From NCBI GenBank assembly GCA_025769875.1, contig JAGFNK010000219.1, positions 17,726 through 81,725 on the forward strand: a DNA stretch of 64,000 bases. The letters run 5' to 3'. The DNA comes from Russula earlei (lineage: Eukaryota > Basidiomycota > Agaricomycetes > Russulales > Russulaceae). Under the pieces are notes generated by a model that did not search any database, was not told where the DNA came from, and saw only the letters and a program-made list of their open reading frames with translations. This document shows positions 40,804 through 54,100 of this stretch, piece after piece. The position numbers and the translations under genes are program-made. Numbering within the stretch: position 1 is the first letter of the stretch; the number at the start of each line of letters is the position of its first letter.

Positions 40804-42921
40804 TTCAACGTGTTAGGGCATCTGCGACAATAAGCTCTTCTGCCCTTTTGTCCCTTGCGACGATAGAGCAACGGAATGAGTGCGGACGGCTGAAAATACT
40901 CAATCAGCTCTCCCCACACTACGGACGTGACGACAGTACCTTAAGGCACTACCGATATATGTGAACCTTTCAGGCCCTCCATTAGCGTCCTCAATATTGA
41001 AAACAGAGAGCAAAGACGCGATAATGATGAACAAAGTCCCATCGACCAAGTGCCTCCCAGGACAGATACGCTTTCCGAACCCGAATGCCGACATCAACAA
41101 CGGATCCTCACGCAAGGTTCCATCCGCATTCAGGAACCGGTCAGGTTTGAATGAATCCGGTTCTGGGTATTTCTCTGGGTCATGTAGCATCGCCCTACAC
41201 AACAGTCAAACACAAGCTGAAACATATCTGGCAGATGCCGCACCATACATTTCCAAATACCATCGTTCCTGACAATGTAAATTGGTCATCCGAGAGGAAG
41301 ATATGTACAAAACTACTAACCCTTGGGAATAAAGAAACCCTCGTATACATCATCTTTTGTGGTTGAATGGGGTATAGCTGTGCACCGTGAGATAATGTCG
41401 CATGGACGATCACATTGGGATAAACTTACCGAGAGGTACGACAGGTCTCCACCTTAGGACTTCTTTGCATATGGCATCAACGAATGGCAACGCTGGACGA
41501 TCTTCGAATGTCGGTAGTCGCTCTCTTTTAGTAACCGCATCGAGTTCTTGTTGTGCCATTTTCTGGATGTCCGGATGCAACAAACCTGCAACAACGAAAG
41601 TCATGATGGAAGATACCGTCTAAAATTGAGGATTTGGTCGGACTGGTATCCTGGTAGCCACAATCTTTGCGGAGATACGTACCGTGTCAGTTCCGGCTAT
41701 GAAAAGTTTGTCAACGTGGTCTAAGGAGTCAATTGGTCATTCACCTGCATACATCGTCCCAAGAGCTCCAGCGAGCACCTCCTCTGCCTGTTTGCGTTCT
41801 GCCACCCCGAGGTTCTCTATCTCTTGAAGACCCTCGAGAGCGAGTGATGGTTGTGCGGTGCCATCAAGCTAAGAAGAGTGAACTTCCATACACTCTAACG
41901 TACGACCGTTTACTCACTATGCCTTCTTTGACGAATGCCATCGGTGCATGCAGAACCTCCTGTCCTATGTCGTGGCCGTACCGAGCAAGTGGCTTATAGC
42001 TAAACCACGGCAGCCATTCTGGAATGTATCGCACTAATGTGAATTGTTGCAAAATTGGTGCATCCAACCCGCGATACAGAGAACACTCACAGAAGGGAAG
42101 ATCATTAACGAGAAGAGCACCTGGAAGGACAGTGTCGGCTCCAAGTCGGGCCACTTTTCTAGCAACATCGATCTTCCTATCATTGGGCCCTTGGACTTCG
42201 TAACCATAACCCATTCCCATAATCAGCGTTCCTAACAGGCTGGACATTCGGGAAATGATTAGACAAACCTAATGGCGCAAGTAAGAATACCACGAACTAG
42301 CCGAGGTGGGCCTCCCACTCATTTGAATTTTCCAACAGCTGAGTGAGAAGAACGCGCGCCTTCGTTTCCTGCAAAGGTCGATACGCCGCAATTGCACCTG
42401 GTCGAAGGCCGCGGTCTAGGAGTTTACGAGCCTGGCGCCAATAATCGGTGTATCTTGCAAGGGGCACGTTCCACTGCCACTCCATCCTGGACAATATCAG
42501 AGACCGATGGAGGAACGCTCCTCTCGAACACATACATCTCGTGGAAGGGAACGGTCGGTCGATCAGAATAGATCTCACCACGCTTTTCGAACAACTCTTT
42601 AGTTGCTTTGCTGGTGTTCAATACGACGATGACTTGGCCGAAGACACGGAAAGATATGACATCTCCTGAGGACCTTTTGTGAGAGTGGGTGTACCTAGGA
42701 ATTGAGTGATTCATACCGTATTTTTTTGCAAGCGCCGAGAATTGAAGCCAGGCAAACTCCTTTGGTATGTCAAAGAGGTTGCCGATCAAGGGAAGGGGTG
42801 GCGGTCCAGGAGGGTAAGGGATTCCCCCTCTCCTCTGATAGTCACGTATAGCGAAGAAGGCGGCAAGTGAAGACACGATGACAAGGAGATTGAAGAGCAG
42901 CATAAGAAGGGCCATGATCAC
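40804..42921 (-). pseudogene. Cytochrome P450 copy 2, single frameshift
   Basis: Nearly all exons of the intact P450 at 44402-46550 are open here: membrane anchor and PYPPGPPPLPLIGN hinge, the CYP core, an ExxR helix (KEVLRW), and FGFGKRICPGRH with the heme-binding Cys. The only clear defect is one extra base after MYVFE (plus strand 42483-42519), exactly where copy 1 has it, 34 instead of 33 bases against copy 3. An intron cannot absorb it. Start is at 42921 or 42915; stop (TGA) at 40804-40806. Product class: microsomal P450 monooxygenase, substrate unknown. Confidence 0.8.
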
Positions 42922-44401
42922 AAGAGTGTGGGTCGTGGCGGGAGGGTGTTGTGGTGAAATAGTACAGATGTTTCATCGCCTTATAGGTGTCCGGAGACGT
43001 AGCGCTGGCGATAAAATGAAATTGGTCAAGAGTGCCCGACGGGTACAGCGCCCATGGCCAGTGAATGAAAACACTGTTAGCAGTCACGGCACGTGGAGAT
43101 ATAAGCGCCTCGTAGGAGATACCAGGTACCGTCACATGTGAGCGCAGGATAGTTTACGACGACCAATTACACGTCCCAGTCGCCAGTTGTGGGGTGCCCA
43201 TGGCCAGTAATCTAATCGTCTAACAGTCAAATACCTCATGCACACATTCATGCACAATGGGCATTTTATATTCTTAGCCGACTGAATTGTGACCCCGGCG
43301 CGATGCGACGGACTCGTCGGAAGATTCTGAGCTCCGGAGACAAACACAAATAACTTGTTCGCCTTCAGCGGACTTCAACCATGTCCAATTCCGTTTCAAC
43401 AACCCCATCCATGTTACCGTATAACGATGGCGTTATCAATTCATCAATCCTGTCCCATCCCCAGTCGGATCTCGCTTTGCTGAACCCAGAACTCATTCCT
43501 TGATCTCGCATCTCGCGAACTTCGGCGTAAAAGGCGCGAGTGTCCACATGTGAACAATACGTCATCCCAACTGCTCGCTGAATTCCTCATGTCTTTGTTT
43601 CTCTCCAATCTAAAGTGTGGCTACTATCTAGGGGGTTCTCAGCAGTGCTGCACATTATACAGACCTGCTCTCTTCTCGATGACGCAGCACCACTGGGGGC
43701 TATGCGAATCGCAAGAACCAAAATGTTCTAATTGACCGCAAATTATAGTTTGCCGTCGATTCTCAGTGATGATCAGCACTGGGTCTCGTCCTCTTCACTG
43801 CCATCACACCATGGCCATAGCGATCGGCATCCTCCCGCGACCTTTGTGTGTCCTCTTTCTTCGTGATCGGGTACTGATCCGGTCGTCTGACAGTTCCCGA
43901 CAGTTATGAGAGATCCCACCCCTGGCGCTGTCGTATCAAGTGGGCGCACTCAGTGGTGCGCATGTAGTTTCTCTTTGCACTGTCCATCGAGACATTCGAT
44001 GGGTTCAGCCTGGGAAAGTTCGGGCTGCATCCTTCTGGATCTGTGTGACACGCCATCTTGTTGAAAATCTGCGAGCATGCAGTGACGTCCTACTGCAACT
44101 CATCTGCCATCAATCTGGGAGGGTAAAACACCATGTCTTTTGGATACTGCCATAAGCAAGCAAACATTGCTTACAGCGTGACCCAGCTTCCAGAAGCTCA
44201 CAGAGGATGAGCACAGCCCCAGCCGGGTCCAGCCATTATGCCCACAAATTACGAGTAAATGCATGAATTATAGGACTTCAACAGTCGGACAACTGCGCTA
44301 CCTACAACACTTCGCCAAGTATCAGCCTCAGGAAAGACAGTATTAACATGTCTAGCGCGGCATAAACAAAATGAGATCGAGATAAACAATGACCGGATTG
44401 T
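42922..44401. other. Intergenic between P450 copies 2 and 3
   Basis: No gene supported in 1.5 kb. Short open frames on both strands lack motifs. A CATGGCCAGT(G/A)A word appears twice (43053 and 43199). Confidence 0.45.
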
Positions 44402-46550
44402 TCAGCATGCCAAGGTATCGGCAACGATAAGTTCTTCTGAATTTTTATCCCTCGGAACAAAAGAGCAACGGAATGAGTGGGGACGGCTGAAAAGGCGAAC
44501 GCACTCTGTCAGCGTCCTGAGTCTCACATTTACAATCCACAGGTGTTGACAGTACCTTACAGCTGTACCTGTATATGGAAACTGGTCAGGCCCTCCAGTG
44601 TCCTTGCATTTCTCGATATTGAAAACGGAGAGCAAGGACGCGATAACGATGAACAACGTGGCATCTACGAAGTGCCTTCCAGGGCAGATACGTTTTCCAA
44701 ATCCGAATGCCGACGTCAAGTAGGTATCATCACGCAATCTTCCATCCGCGTTCAGGAACCGCTCAGGTTTGAACGATTCCGGTTCTGGGTAAATCTCCGG
44801 GTCATGTAGCAACGCCCTATATTATTGAGTGTCGAGGACGAGCTGGAAGAATAGGCCAGATATCGCACCATACGTTCCCGATTACCAGCGCTCCTGACGA
44901 TGTAGACCGGCCGTTAAAAAATACATGATACGACAGGAAAACGAACCTTTGGGGATAAAGAAACCCTCGTAGACGTCAGCTTTCGTGGTTGCATGGGGTA
45001 TCGCTGTGGATGGATATATAATCATCATCTTTCGTTGCCCGTCACAATGTAGGAAACCCTACCAAGAGGAACGACGGGCCTCCACCTCTGAACTTCCATG
45101 CATATTGCATCAATAAATGGCAACGCTGGACGATCTTCGAATGTCGGCAGTCGCTCTCTTTTCGTAACCGCATCGAGGTCCCGTTGTGCCATTTTCTGGA
45201 TGTCCGGATGCAACAAAACTGCAACGATGAAGGTCATGATGGAAGATACCGTCTTAAAGTGAGCATTGGTCAGACTGGTATCATCCAGTCATAATTATGC
45301 CTGGATGCGTACCGTATCATTTCCGGCTATGGAAAGGTCATCAACGTGGTGTAGGGAGTCAATTGGTCGCTCACCTGAATACATCGATCCTAGAGCTCCA
45401 GCGAGCACCTCTTCTGCCTTTTCGTGTTTTGATGCGTTGACGTTCTCTATCTCTTGGAGACCATTAAGAGCGAGTGAGGGCTGAGCAGTGCCATTGACCT
45501 AAAGAAGAATGAGCTTCCAAACATGCTCAAAAGCCTGATAAATGTCTCACTATGCCTTCTTTGACGAATGCCATTGGCGCATGCAGGACCTCCTGTCCTA
45601 GATCGTAACCATAACGGGCAATTGGTTTATAGCTCAACCACGGCAGCCATTCAGGAATGTATCGTACTGATGTTTGTTGCAAAATTGACGTATCCAACCC
45701 GCAAAGAAAAAAAGGACACTCACAGAAGGGAAGATCGTTAACGAGAAGAGCACCTGGAAGGACTGTGTCGGCTCCCAGTTGGGCCATTTTTCTGGCAACA
45801 TCCATCTTCCTGTCATTGCGTCCTGCGACCTCGTAACCATACCCCATTCCTAATATTAGGACTGCTGACATGCTGGACAATTGTAGAACATAATCAGAAG
45901 AACAAAACTGTGCAAGCACGAATGTAACGAACTATCTGAGATGGGCCTCCCATTCATTTGAATTTTCCAACAGCTGAGTGAGAAGAACGCGCGCATTCGT
46001 TTGCAGCAATGGATGATACCCAGCAATTGCTCCTGGTCGAAGTCCACGCTCGAGCAGCTTGCGCGACTGACGCCAATACTCAGTGTATCGTGCAATCACC
46101 ACGACCCATTCCCATCCCATCCTGGCCGTCATCAGAAATGATGCAAGGACCGTAATCTCGAATACATACATGTCATGGATCGGAATCGTAGGGCGATCGG
46201 AATAGATGTCACCGCGTCTTTCGAGCAACTCCTTACTTGCTTTGCTGCTGTTCAAAACGACGATGACCTGGCCAAAGACACGAAAAGATATGATATCTCC
46301 TGCCATCCCTTTTGTCAGGGTGACCGTACCAGGGAACTCAGTGATCCATACCGTATTTTCTTGCGAACCGATTGAACGAGAGCCAGGCGAACTCCTTAGG
46401 GATATCAAAGAGGTTGCCGATTAAGGGAAGTGGTCGTGGACCAGGGGGGTAGGGGAGTCCCCCTTTCTTCTGATAGTCATGTATTGCCAAGTATGCGGCG
46501 AGTGAAGACACGATAACAAGAACATCAAGGATAGACATAAAAGAAGTCAT
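44402..46550 (-). CDS. Cytochrome P450 monooxygenase, intact, eleven exons
   Basis: Proposed exons (minus): 46550-46352, 46299-45933, 45872-45724, 45666-45551, 45498-45375, 45326-45313, 45252-45063, 45003-44947, 44893-44869, 44816-44556, 44486-44402, giving 528 residues with all phases consistent. Features: N-terminal membrane anchor (about 5-25), hinge PYPPGPRPLPLIGN, I-helix AGNDTT (about 319-324, with a 14-nt exon coding AGNDT), ExxR at Glu376-Arg379, PERF at 431-434, and heme motif FGFGKRICPG with Cys458. It is a microsomal enzyme that oxidises a small molecule using NADPH-P450 reductase. It resembles basidiomycete P450s often labelled O-methylsterigmatocystin oxidoreductase-like; the substrate is unknown. 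It is the only open copy of three in tandem. Confidence 0.9.
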
Positions 46551-47107
46551 TATGACAGCTCGAGTTGAACGGCAGGTCGAGGACGGGGATCACTTGAGGA
46601 ATAGAATCGATTCATTGATTGTCTTATACGTGTCCGAAGATGTCGTTCCAAGGAATTGTTGAGAAGCTCGACGGTAAACCGTGGGAATAGTACGACAACA
46701 ACTGATTGCACGAGCCTCGGAGGTAACAACACGCCAATTCAATCGCGTATAAGAAGGCAACTGCCGCCAATTCGGATACGCCGCTTGTTTGCTAGGTACT
46801 GTAAAGTGAGGTCCACGATCCATGTCCCCGTCACCGGCAGAAGGGCGCAAAATTCGGTGTACAATCGTACGTACAATCAATTGAGAATTTGAATTTGCTG
46901 TTATCTCAAGGCATAGTGAGGGCTCCCACTGCCTTGCGATTGTATCTCTGGTCAATATGAGTTATGAGTCAAAGAAGAGAAGTCACGGTATTTTTAATAC
47001 CGCATAACACATCGACTAATTGGGGCATGAGAGTCCAGGTTGGCTCTCGTCTTCATTTTTTCTAACCACTTATTTGCACTGGTCACGTGTGCGCATTACA
47101 TTCCTCC
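46551..47107. other. 5' flank of the intact P450
   Basis: Probable promoter region. No gene supported. The 60 bases before the start are rich in pyrimidine on the coding strand. Confidence 0.4.
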
Positions 47108-47324
47108 CGACGGGATTCAACTTAGCAGCTTAGCAGACATTAAAAGTAAAATATTCCAATAGGCTCTGCATAAATTATATGACATAAGTAGAGCACGAAA
47201 AATGTGACCAATAAGGAGAATCTTCAATGAGTAGACTGTCCTTATTTGACCTTTTTTGGTCTTGTCATTAATTTTGTAATATAATTGACTACAGATTTAC
47301 TTATCCCTTCATTCCCGTCTCGTC
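47108..47324. mobile_element. Foldback MITE copy 3, decayed
   Basis: It keeps the family landmarks in order (CCGACGGGA; TTAAAAGTAAAATATTCCA; GAGCACGAAAAATGTGACC; ATGAGTAGACTGTCCTTATT; ATTTACTTATCCCTTC) but with internal deletions to about 215 bp. No coding capacity. Confidence 0.75.
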
Positions 47325-49043
47325 TTCTCAAGGGTGACCAAACAGATCAAATGGTGGTGCTTTCCACACACGCGATCCTGCAACCACTAGCAGCAACCAC
47401 TGGCACTAACAGTTGACAAAGGATATATCTGGAAGTGTGCGCCATCACATGCTGCTGCCTTTCGGTTTTGTCCACAACTGTCACTCATACATGCCACCTT
47501 CGGTTATCCATGCGCTGGTCATTATCATCCACAATTACCCCAGTATCCTACTGGCAGGTACGTGTGAATACACAGAAAATACCAAGTCTAAAAATGATCC
47601 TGATCTTGGACGGTTCTGGCCTCGAAGTCTTTTGCTTAGGGCCTCCTTGAAGGTGAAGGCTGCGTCATAGGCTTGGCGGGGCCAACAACCTTTTGTTTCA
47701 TCCGGATCTCTCCAACTCGTCATCATTACAGCTTCTCGCGTCAATGTACCAATTCCCTCAATTCAAGCTGCTATTGAGACGATTCCACGAAGCTGAGTGA
47801 TAATTCGGGTGGACGAGAACCCACGGAGATGACGCGTCCGATCAAGCGAAGCACTGCCCATCTCTTGGAAACACAGATCAGTCAGAACTTCCTGAGAAAT
47901 CGAATCTCACATTCACGAAGAGCTGAGGAATGTATACATCCCCCCTACTTGGAGTAACAATCGCAGCTTTGAGAAAATCTTCTCGATTTTATTTTCGCTT
48001 TCGCTATGAGGGTCGAGGAGAAATTGATAATGAACGACGCGACAGACAAAGTGACTCCCTGAACAGATCCTCTTTCTCATGCTAGAATGCTAATGCGAAA
48101 AAGTCCGGTCGTGTTGGAAGCACTGGCACTAGTGCCAGTCTTTCCGTGTTTGAATTCCTCTGGCCGGTCTATCTGCGCAGGCATCATCTCCGCGCGGCTG
48201 GCAACCACCCCTGCATCACTACGACGCGGATCTGACCGGAAATCGGCATCGCCATATCCTATCGGTCAGCGATGATCCGGAGGCGTGCAGGACATCAACA
48301 TACGCGATTTATGATGTCTGCACATTTTGAACTTGAATCCCTCCCTATTCCCAAATCCCAATTCTACATTGGGCCGCGGGCGGATAAGATATCCTGTTGT
48401 CCTTCCGCGATCATGTAGGGCTATGGATAGGCGGTGAATCAAGACGATGGTGAAGCAGTCAAGGGGTAACTGTATGGCCGCACGACCGAGGTCCGACTCG
48501 GAGGCTCGAGGTGTACGGCAGACCGCAATGCACGGACCGTTGGAGGCGGATCTCAAAAGCTGTCTGGTGACGGCCAGCCGGTCTTCATCTGTTACTGTAG
48601 CTCCCTGCCATCAGATTCCACCTCGGCGTGCGACATCTTGTTTTCGACCCGCGCGACTCGCGCTCAAAGTTAACAAACTCGTTTTCTCAGTCATCCTCAC
48701 CTTGGCGTCCACTAGTAAGCCAGATTTACTATTTTGCCCGCGTTCTGAACATGTGGTGGGAAAGTACTATGAGCTAGAAGAACGTGTATTGACTATAAGA
48801 AAAGAAGCGCAGTCGGGCATACGAAATTTGTTTGTCAGTTTACAAATAACATCTGTGCTATGGTATATTGAACTCCGAGACTACTGTATCCACCCATGGC
48901 GCCGTGTATGATGGATCAGTTTCGGCATGTGCACTCTGTAATCGACAGGGGATTCAGAGTAAATGTACATAATAAAAGATAGGCCATAGAGGGGGGCGCG
49001 CGTCGCCGCCAGCGTGACATCAGTATGGTGACCAAGACCCCGA
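47325..49043. other. Intergenic
   Basis: No gene supported. A plus-strand frame at 48447-48911 is open for 154 codons but lacks motifs. Confidence 0.45.
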
Positions 49044-51156
49044 TCAGATCGCTCTCCCCACAACACCGTCCAGACCCACATCCCCGTGGGCGCCGTTGGC
49101 AGGAGGTATCAGCCCGGGGGGGTTAATTACCCATTTTTCATTTATCGCCTGCATCACCCAACACCTCACACGCCACACGTCTGTCCAACAACTTGCTAGA
49201 CCGAAGCTGATCCGCACAACGCCAAGCTCTCGCCCGGCAGCCTCTTCGAGAGCACGAAGAGTCGGCGGATGGTTGGCGTCGCCATGACCGAGAACAGCCA
49301 TGAGACTTCCGAGAGAGAGTAATGTTGCCGCGCCACCCGGATTGCACATGCACCCTGTGCGCAGGGCAATGCCATTTGCCGCGGCATGTGAAGCTACTCT
49401 CGAGAGAGGGATAGGGTCGCCCCTTTCCTGCATCCATCACACGTTTAGAAGACCAGATTAGCACCTGATTGATACATTAAGACTAGAAGCACATACATCA
49501 AACATCAGGCACGAGACAACGCCTCCTGCACCCTGGACTGCCTCACCTGGTTCGGGAGGAGCACCAGAAACGCGCGAGAGGACGCGAACAGCAGGAGCGC
49601 CACTTTGTGGCCAGCGAATGTCCTCAAGGAGGCGTGCGCAAGCGGCGGACAGCGCAGCTATGCGTGCGGGCAACGCGGGGAGATACGCGCCAAGGAGACG
49701 GAGTCCGGTCGTAACCGCAGGAAGAAGCGTATAGTTGAGCGTGCCATCCTGAAGCTGCCTCAGGTACCCGCATCAATTCCACACAGATAGTGACACGTAC
49801 CTCAAATGCCTCATCAATTGCGGCAGTTCGACCGACGGCGGTACCCGGAACTTGCACGACTTCGACGGTGCCGCCTGCAAACCAGGGCCGCTTTTCCCTT
49901 AGCCAGGCACCGATTCCGGGTGCGAGCACAAGCGCCCCTATACCAGTGGGGAATCCAAACATCTTGTAGAAGCTGACTGCGACCCGCGTCCACAGGGGTA
50001 TTCGTCAAGTCAATCGGTGTGGTCGGTGCCAGAGCTGCCGCATCAAGCAGCGTGGTGAAGCCGCGACCGGCAGCATGTGCAAGGACCACGAGTGGCGGCT
50101 TTGAGTTAGTAATATTTGATTGACCAGTATATGCGAATAGCGCGGGGGTGCCTGAGCGGGGGCGATGCTTATCAATGAGACTCTGAAATAGGAGATGTAT
50201 GCGCGTCAAAGGGAGACATATGCGTCATTAAAAGCAGTGCACCCACAAACACCTCTTTGATGCGCACGCCACCTTGCGGAGGGGAGGAAAGATAGACAAT
50301 CGGAGCGCCTTTTGCCTTTGCGAATTCGCGAATGCCATGCACAGAGTTGTGAGCATCTTCTGGAAGGATGAACGCGGCCCCTGGTGTGAAAGGAAATGCC
50401 TCCCCGACAAGCTTGAGAGCGGCGCTAGCGTTGGCTGTGAAGATGACGGTTGAGCCTGGTGGTGCATTGAAGAAGGAGAGTACGGCTGCTCGCGCTGTGG
50501 CCGTCAATGCCGCGGAAAGCTTTGAACTACAGTCGGAGTAAGTGGTGAAGATGGCGAGAGCTGAAGAGGACGAAAGCAGACCTTGGGCTCTCCGAGTGGG
50601 TATTTCCAAGGACAGCGGTTTGTAGGAAGTCGGCGTGGACCGAGATGAGACTAGCTGGATAGAGAGCGCCTCCCATATAGTCTACATAGGTCTCATCTGG
50701 GGCAAGGCGAGCATACTCTGAGCGACGAAGAGCATCGACATGCCAACTGGATGAGTAGAGAGGATAGTCATGAAGGAAGCGAGCGTAAGCGAGATCAGAG
50801 TCAGAAGTGGGGCGTATCCGGGAAGCTGCCGAGAAAAGACCCGCAGTTGGCGAGGGGAGAAGGAGGTGTGGGACGACAGGAAGGGAAACGGGCTGGACGG
50901 ATTTGGCGGATAAGTGCGATGGCAGGACATGTGGTGAGCAATCACATGGCCGATTTTCTTTCTCTCTTTCGCTGTGCTTCTCTGACATGCTGTTGAACGA
51001 TGGCGACGGACTTCTCGACATCGAAGCTATCTCGAGAGGGCGGAGAGGTCTGAGTGAATGCGGCGTGGACTTGAGGCGTCTGAGCGCTCGCGGTCGTAAG
51101 CCGGAGGCTGTGTCCACAGTGGGCGTACTAGTAGGCTGCGAGTGGTTGTTCCCCAT
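49044..51156 (-). pseudogene. Aminotransferase class V (molybdenum-cofactor-sulfurase-like), one frameshift
   Basis: Exons (minus): 51156-50582, 50526-50253, 50182-49801, 49748-49497, 49427-49044, about 621 residues if continuous. Conserved blocks: YVDYMGGALYP, VIFTANASAALKLVGEAFPF, ILPEDAHNSVHGIREFA, the PLP-lysine region SFYKMFGFPTGIGALV, RPWFAGGTVEVVQVPG, ALRTGCMCNPGG and RISFGLASCWTDV. The N-terminal 130 residues are Ser/Pro rich and probably disordered. One surplus base (about 49983-49990), just before the lysine block, breaks the frame between NTPVDA and VSFYKMFG. Everything else is open, so a very recent lesion or a sequence error are both possible. The family is PLP-dependent; relatives act as cysteine desulfurase/MOCO sulfurase-type proteins. 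Confidence 0.8.
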
Positions 51157-54100
51157 GATCGGTGGTTGTGCAACCCGAAGCCTCGAACAGGATGGATATT
51201 TATACCAGTGGCGGGAAAACGCTGCTAGCAGGATCCAGTGGCGACATCCAATGCATTCCTACTTTGAACATCGCACCTCAAACCATTACTCGCAATTTAA
51301 AAAAAGACTCCGGGCGTTTGGGTGTTTCCTGTGCGAGACGGCGATGCATCCATGAAGATGCCCCATAATGTCGGGACGCGTCTGTCAAAACAGGGCACGG
51401 GCAGATGGGAGATTTCAAATTCATTTCAGACCCCTACTAGTACCACCTCCACGTTTGGTTTGGGGTCCATCTCGCTCAACGCTTCTCTTGAAACTTGACA
51501 CAGGAAGTCACTCTTGGACCAGAACAAGCGATCGCGTGGTGCCTCAGTAAAATTCTCTGCTCCTGTACTTCTTGTTCGTACCACGTCACCTTTTTCTCAC
51601 TCAGCTTCGTTCCACTTGCCATGAGACTTTGGTCAACCTCACCGATTGATACCCAATAACCAAAATCATCGCCGGATTCCTGAAACGATGGGGCAACAAT
51701 GAAACCAGGGGTAGTTCATTCTTCATTTCATCGTTCGGGTGTTCAGAAGCGCCTTTTCCCGGAAAACAAATGGACCCAAACGCCAACTGACAAGTTCACA
51801 GAATACACTTGTCATGGACATTGACGACTCTTCGTCCGAATCCGAGTCCGAGCCCGAGTCCAGGTCATTACCTTCTTCGGGTTCAGCTTAGACTTCCTTT
51901 GTTCGGCTTATGCGCAGGGAGCTGAAGATTTAGCTTCTCTGGTTTTTTGTCCGCAGCTGCAGCCCGAGGGAACGGAGATGGTGAGTGCACGTAAGCTCGA
52001 CCTGTGACGCGTGACACGTGACGTCCATATCATCTCAGCGGATCCCGGCAACTCCCGGAACATGTACCTAGTACAGAACAGCCAGTGAACTCAATGGGAT
52101 GGGATTGTCGGTCAACTCGGTTCAGCACGCCTTCAATGCCTGTCCTTTAGAATACACGTATGGACGTGAACTTCCAGGCTCCAGTAGAGCATATGTAACT
52201 ATGTAACTTATCCACGCGTCCGTGGCGTGCGAGCATTGCATTGATATTGTAAATTTTCCTGGTTTCTACGATTTCTCGGTTTAGGAGATGCCCCACCGGT
52301 TTGTTTGCCGGTTTGTCGAGTTACGGTCATATGACCCCTGCCGGCCTGACCCCTGGCCTTTTGAATTTCCACCAACTGAGACAGCTGAGTTATATGCCTT
52401 ATCGCGCGCTTGCTCGAAGCAGACCTCATTGGAGCGCGGTGGCTGCGCAACCCCTCGTCCGAGTCACTTACGCCTCGCACTCGGATACCCCGGTCCGGAG
52501 GTGGCTAGAAAGCGTCAAGGATACACGCACAACGCTACCGTACCTATAGGTTCCAAGGATCCGATCTCTTTCCTACAGCCCGTTGACGTATCACACAACT
52601 CGCCACCGCCTCCGATGTGTCCGTAGCATGAAATCAGAAAGTCCCTCCTATGTACGTGTATGGATCGCCACTGATGGAACTCCGCCAGGTCCTGTGAATG
52701 TTGTCCCCAACTAAGTCCGACTACTACCATGTGTTGCATGCGGGAGTGTGCCTACCGTACCCTTGGCATAACCTTCTCTTGCAACAATACAATACCACTA
52801 GTGTGAGTATGTCTCCTCCGTGGCATTGGTTCCATTCTGGGCTAACTGTTTTTCACTGGCGTTCAACGTTCCACTTGCAGCTGTGTACATCTCACCGCCT
52901 TCCATTTATGTGCCACAGCCATCAGCGGCCGTGTTCCTGTTGCTTTTGGCTTACTTCCGCATTCTCTCCGTTTGCCTCATCTCAGTTCAAACTTAAGGTA
53001 TCCCGATGTCAATATATCTCGGTATGATCCGTCTGTCTCTGACGCTTCTTGGCACGAGGCTCGCATCCAGTGTCTCATATCCAACATGCCGAACAGAGGC
53101 GTCCCCCACCAGTGCTGTAACATTGTTTGTATCTATGATCTTATCTACTGGCATACATGACAATCACGCGGGCGTCACCTCTCTCGCTATCTTTAACTTA
53201 GGTCTCCAGCTCTGGCTTACGAAAACTGCGAGGTCATCGTCATTCTTGTGACACCAGTACTCTTCGATCAAGGTTCCCGAACACGCCGGACATCCGATCT
53301 AACCAGAAGTGCCCAAGGCGACAACCTTTAGGATATTTCTGGGCTATTTTCTCCGGCAAAACAGTATGTACCCATGTCCTTCTTGAGGAAGCCTGAGGTG
53401 CAACGCACCCTGCATCCTTTTTGGAAACGGACGTACTGCGCATCTTAAGGCGCAAACCCGTATAGTTTAGTGCAAGGGACGGACTTCCAAGAATCCAATT
53501 CATGCGGAGTCTACACTACAGAGAAAGCTGCAAAGCCCACGTTCGTGGTTCCCGATCAAATGACCCGAGTCTTTACGAGTAGGGGTCTAGTGATCGATTA
53601 ATGATCCAGTAAGGAATGACGTTGCCAGCTCGATTTCTTGGAATGCGAATATGACGCAGTCTGGCGATTGCCAATTTACTACGAACCAGAACGGGTCCCC
53701 TAGAACCTCTCCAAAAGTCGCCATTCCAATGCACTTGTTCGTCAGCTTGCTGCTTGACCCACAAGATCCGCTCTTCTTCCTTCCTCATCTTCATTGGCGG
53801 CATCGCAATCAACAATCAATGCTGCTCAACAAAGTTTCGTGAGTCCATCCATGTTATCCACTTATTACAATTACAAGTGTTTCAACCTGCTATCATTAGA
53901 AAATCGCACGTTGTACCGGAGTCAATAAAGGGTTTAAAGTTCCCTCGACGCGCGCAGGCTCTCTTCTCTTTGGTGGACACGTACTTCTGGCGAGTATTCC
54001 CGTCATGCATGTCATGTCCAGAACCATATAGGGTAAAGTAACAGCGGGCCAAGTGTTCCAGCCACTATCGGTTCGCTCGCAGATATACCGCTTGTGTGGC

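Larger units (their letters stand above)
39150..42921 (-). repeat. P450/CWC15 duplication unit 2
   Basis: Partner of 34490-37660. Here CWC15 is intact and the P450 has only the shared frameshift. Confidence 0.75.

Noticed and set aside
49044..51156. Intron to absorb the aminotransferase frameshift
   Set aside because: The only GT...AG pair there spans about 11 bases, far below the 47-90 bp of introns in this window.
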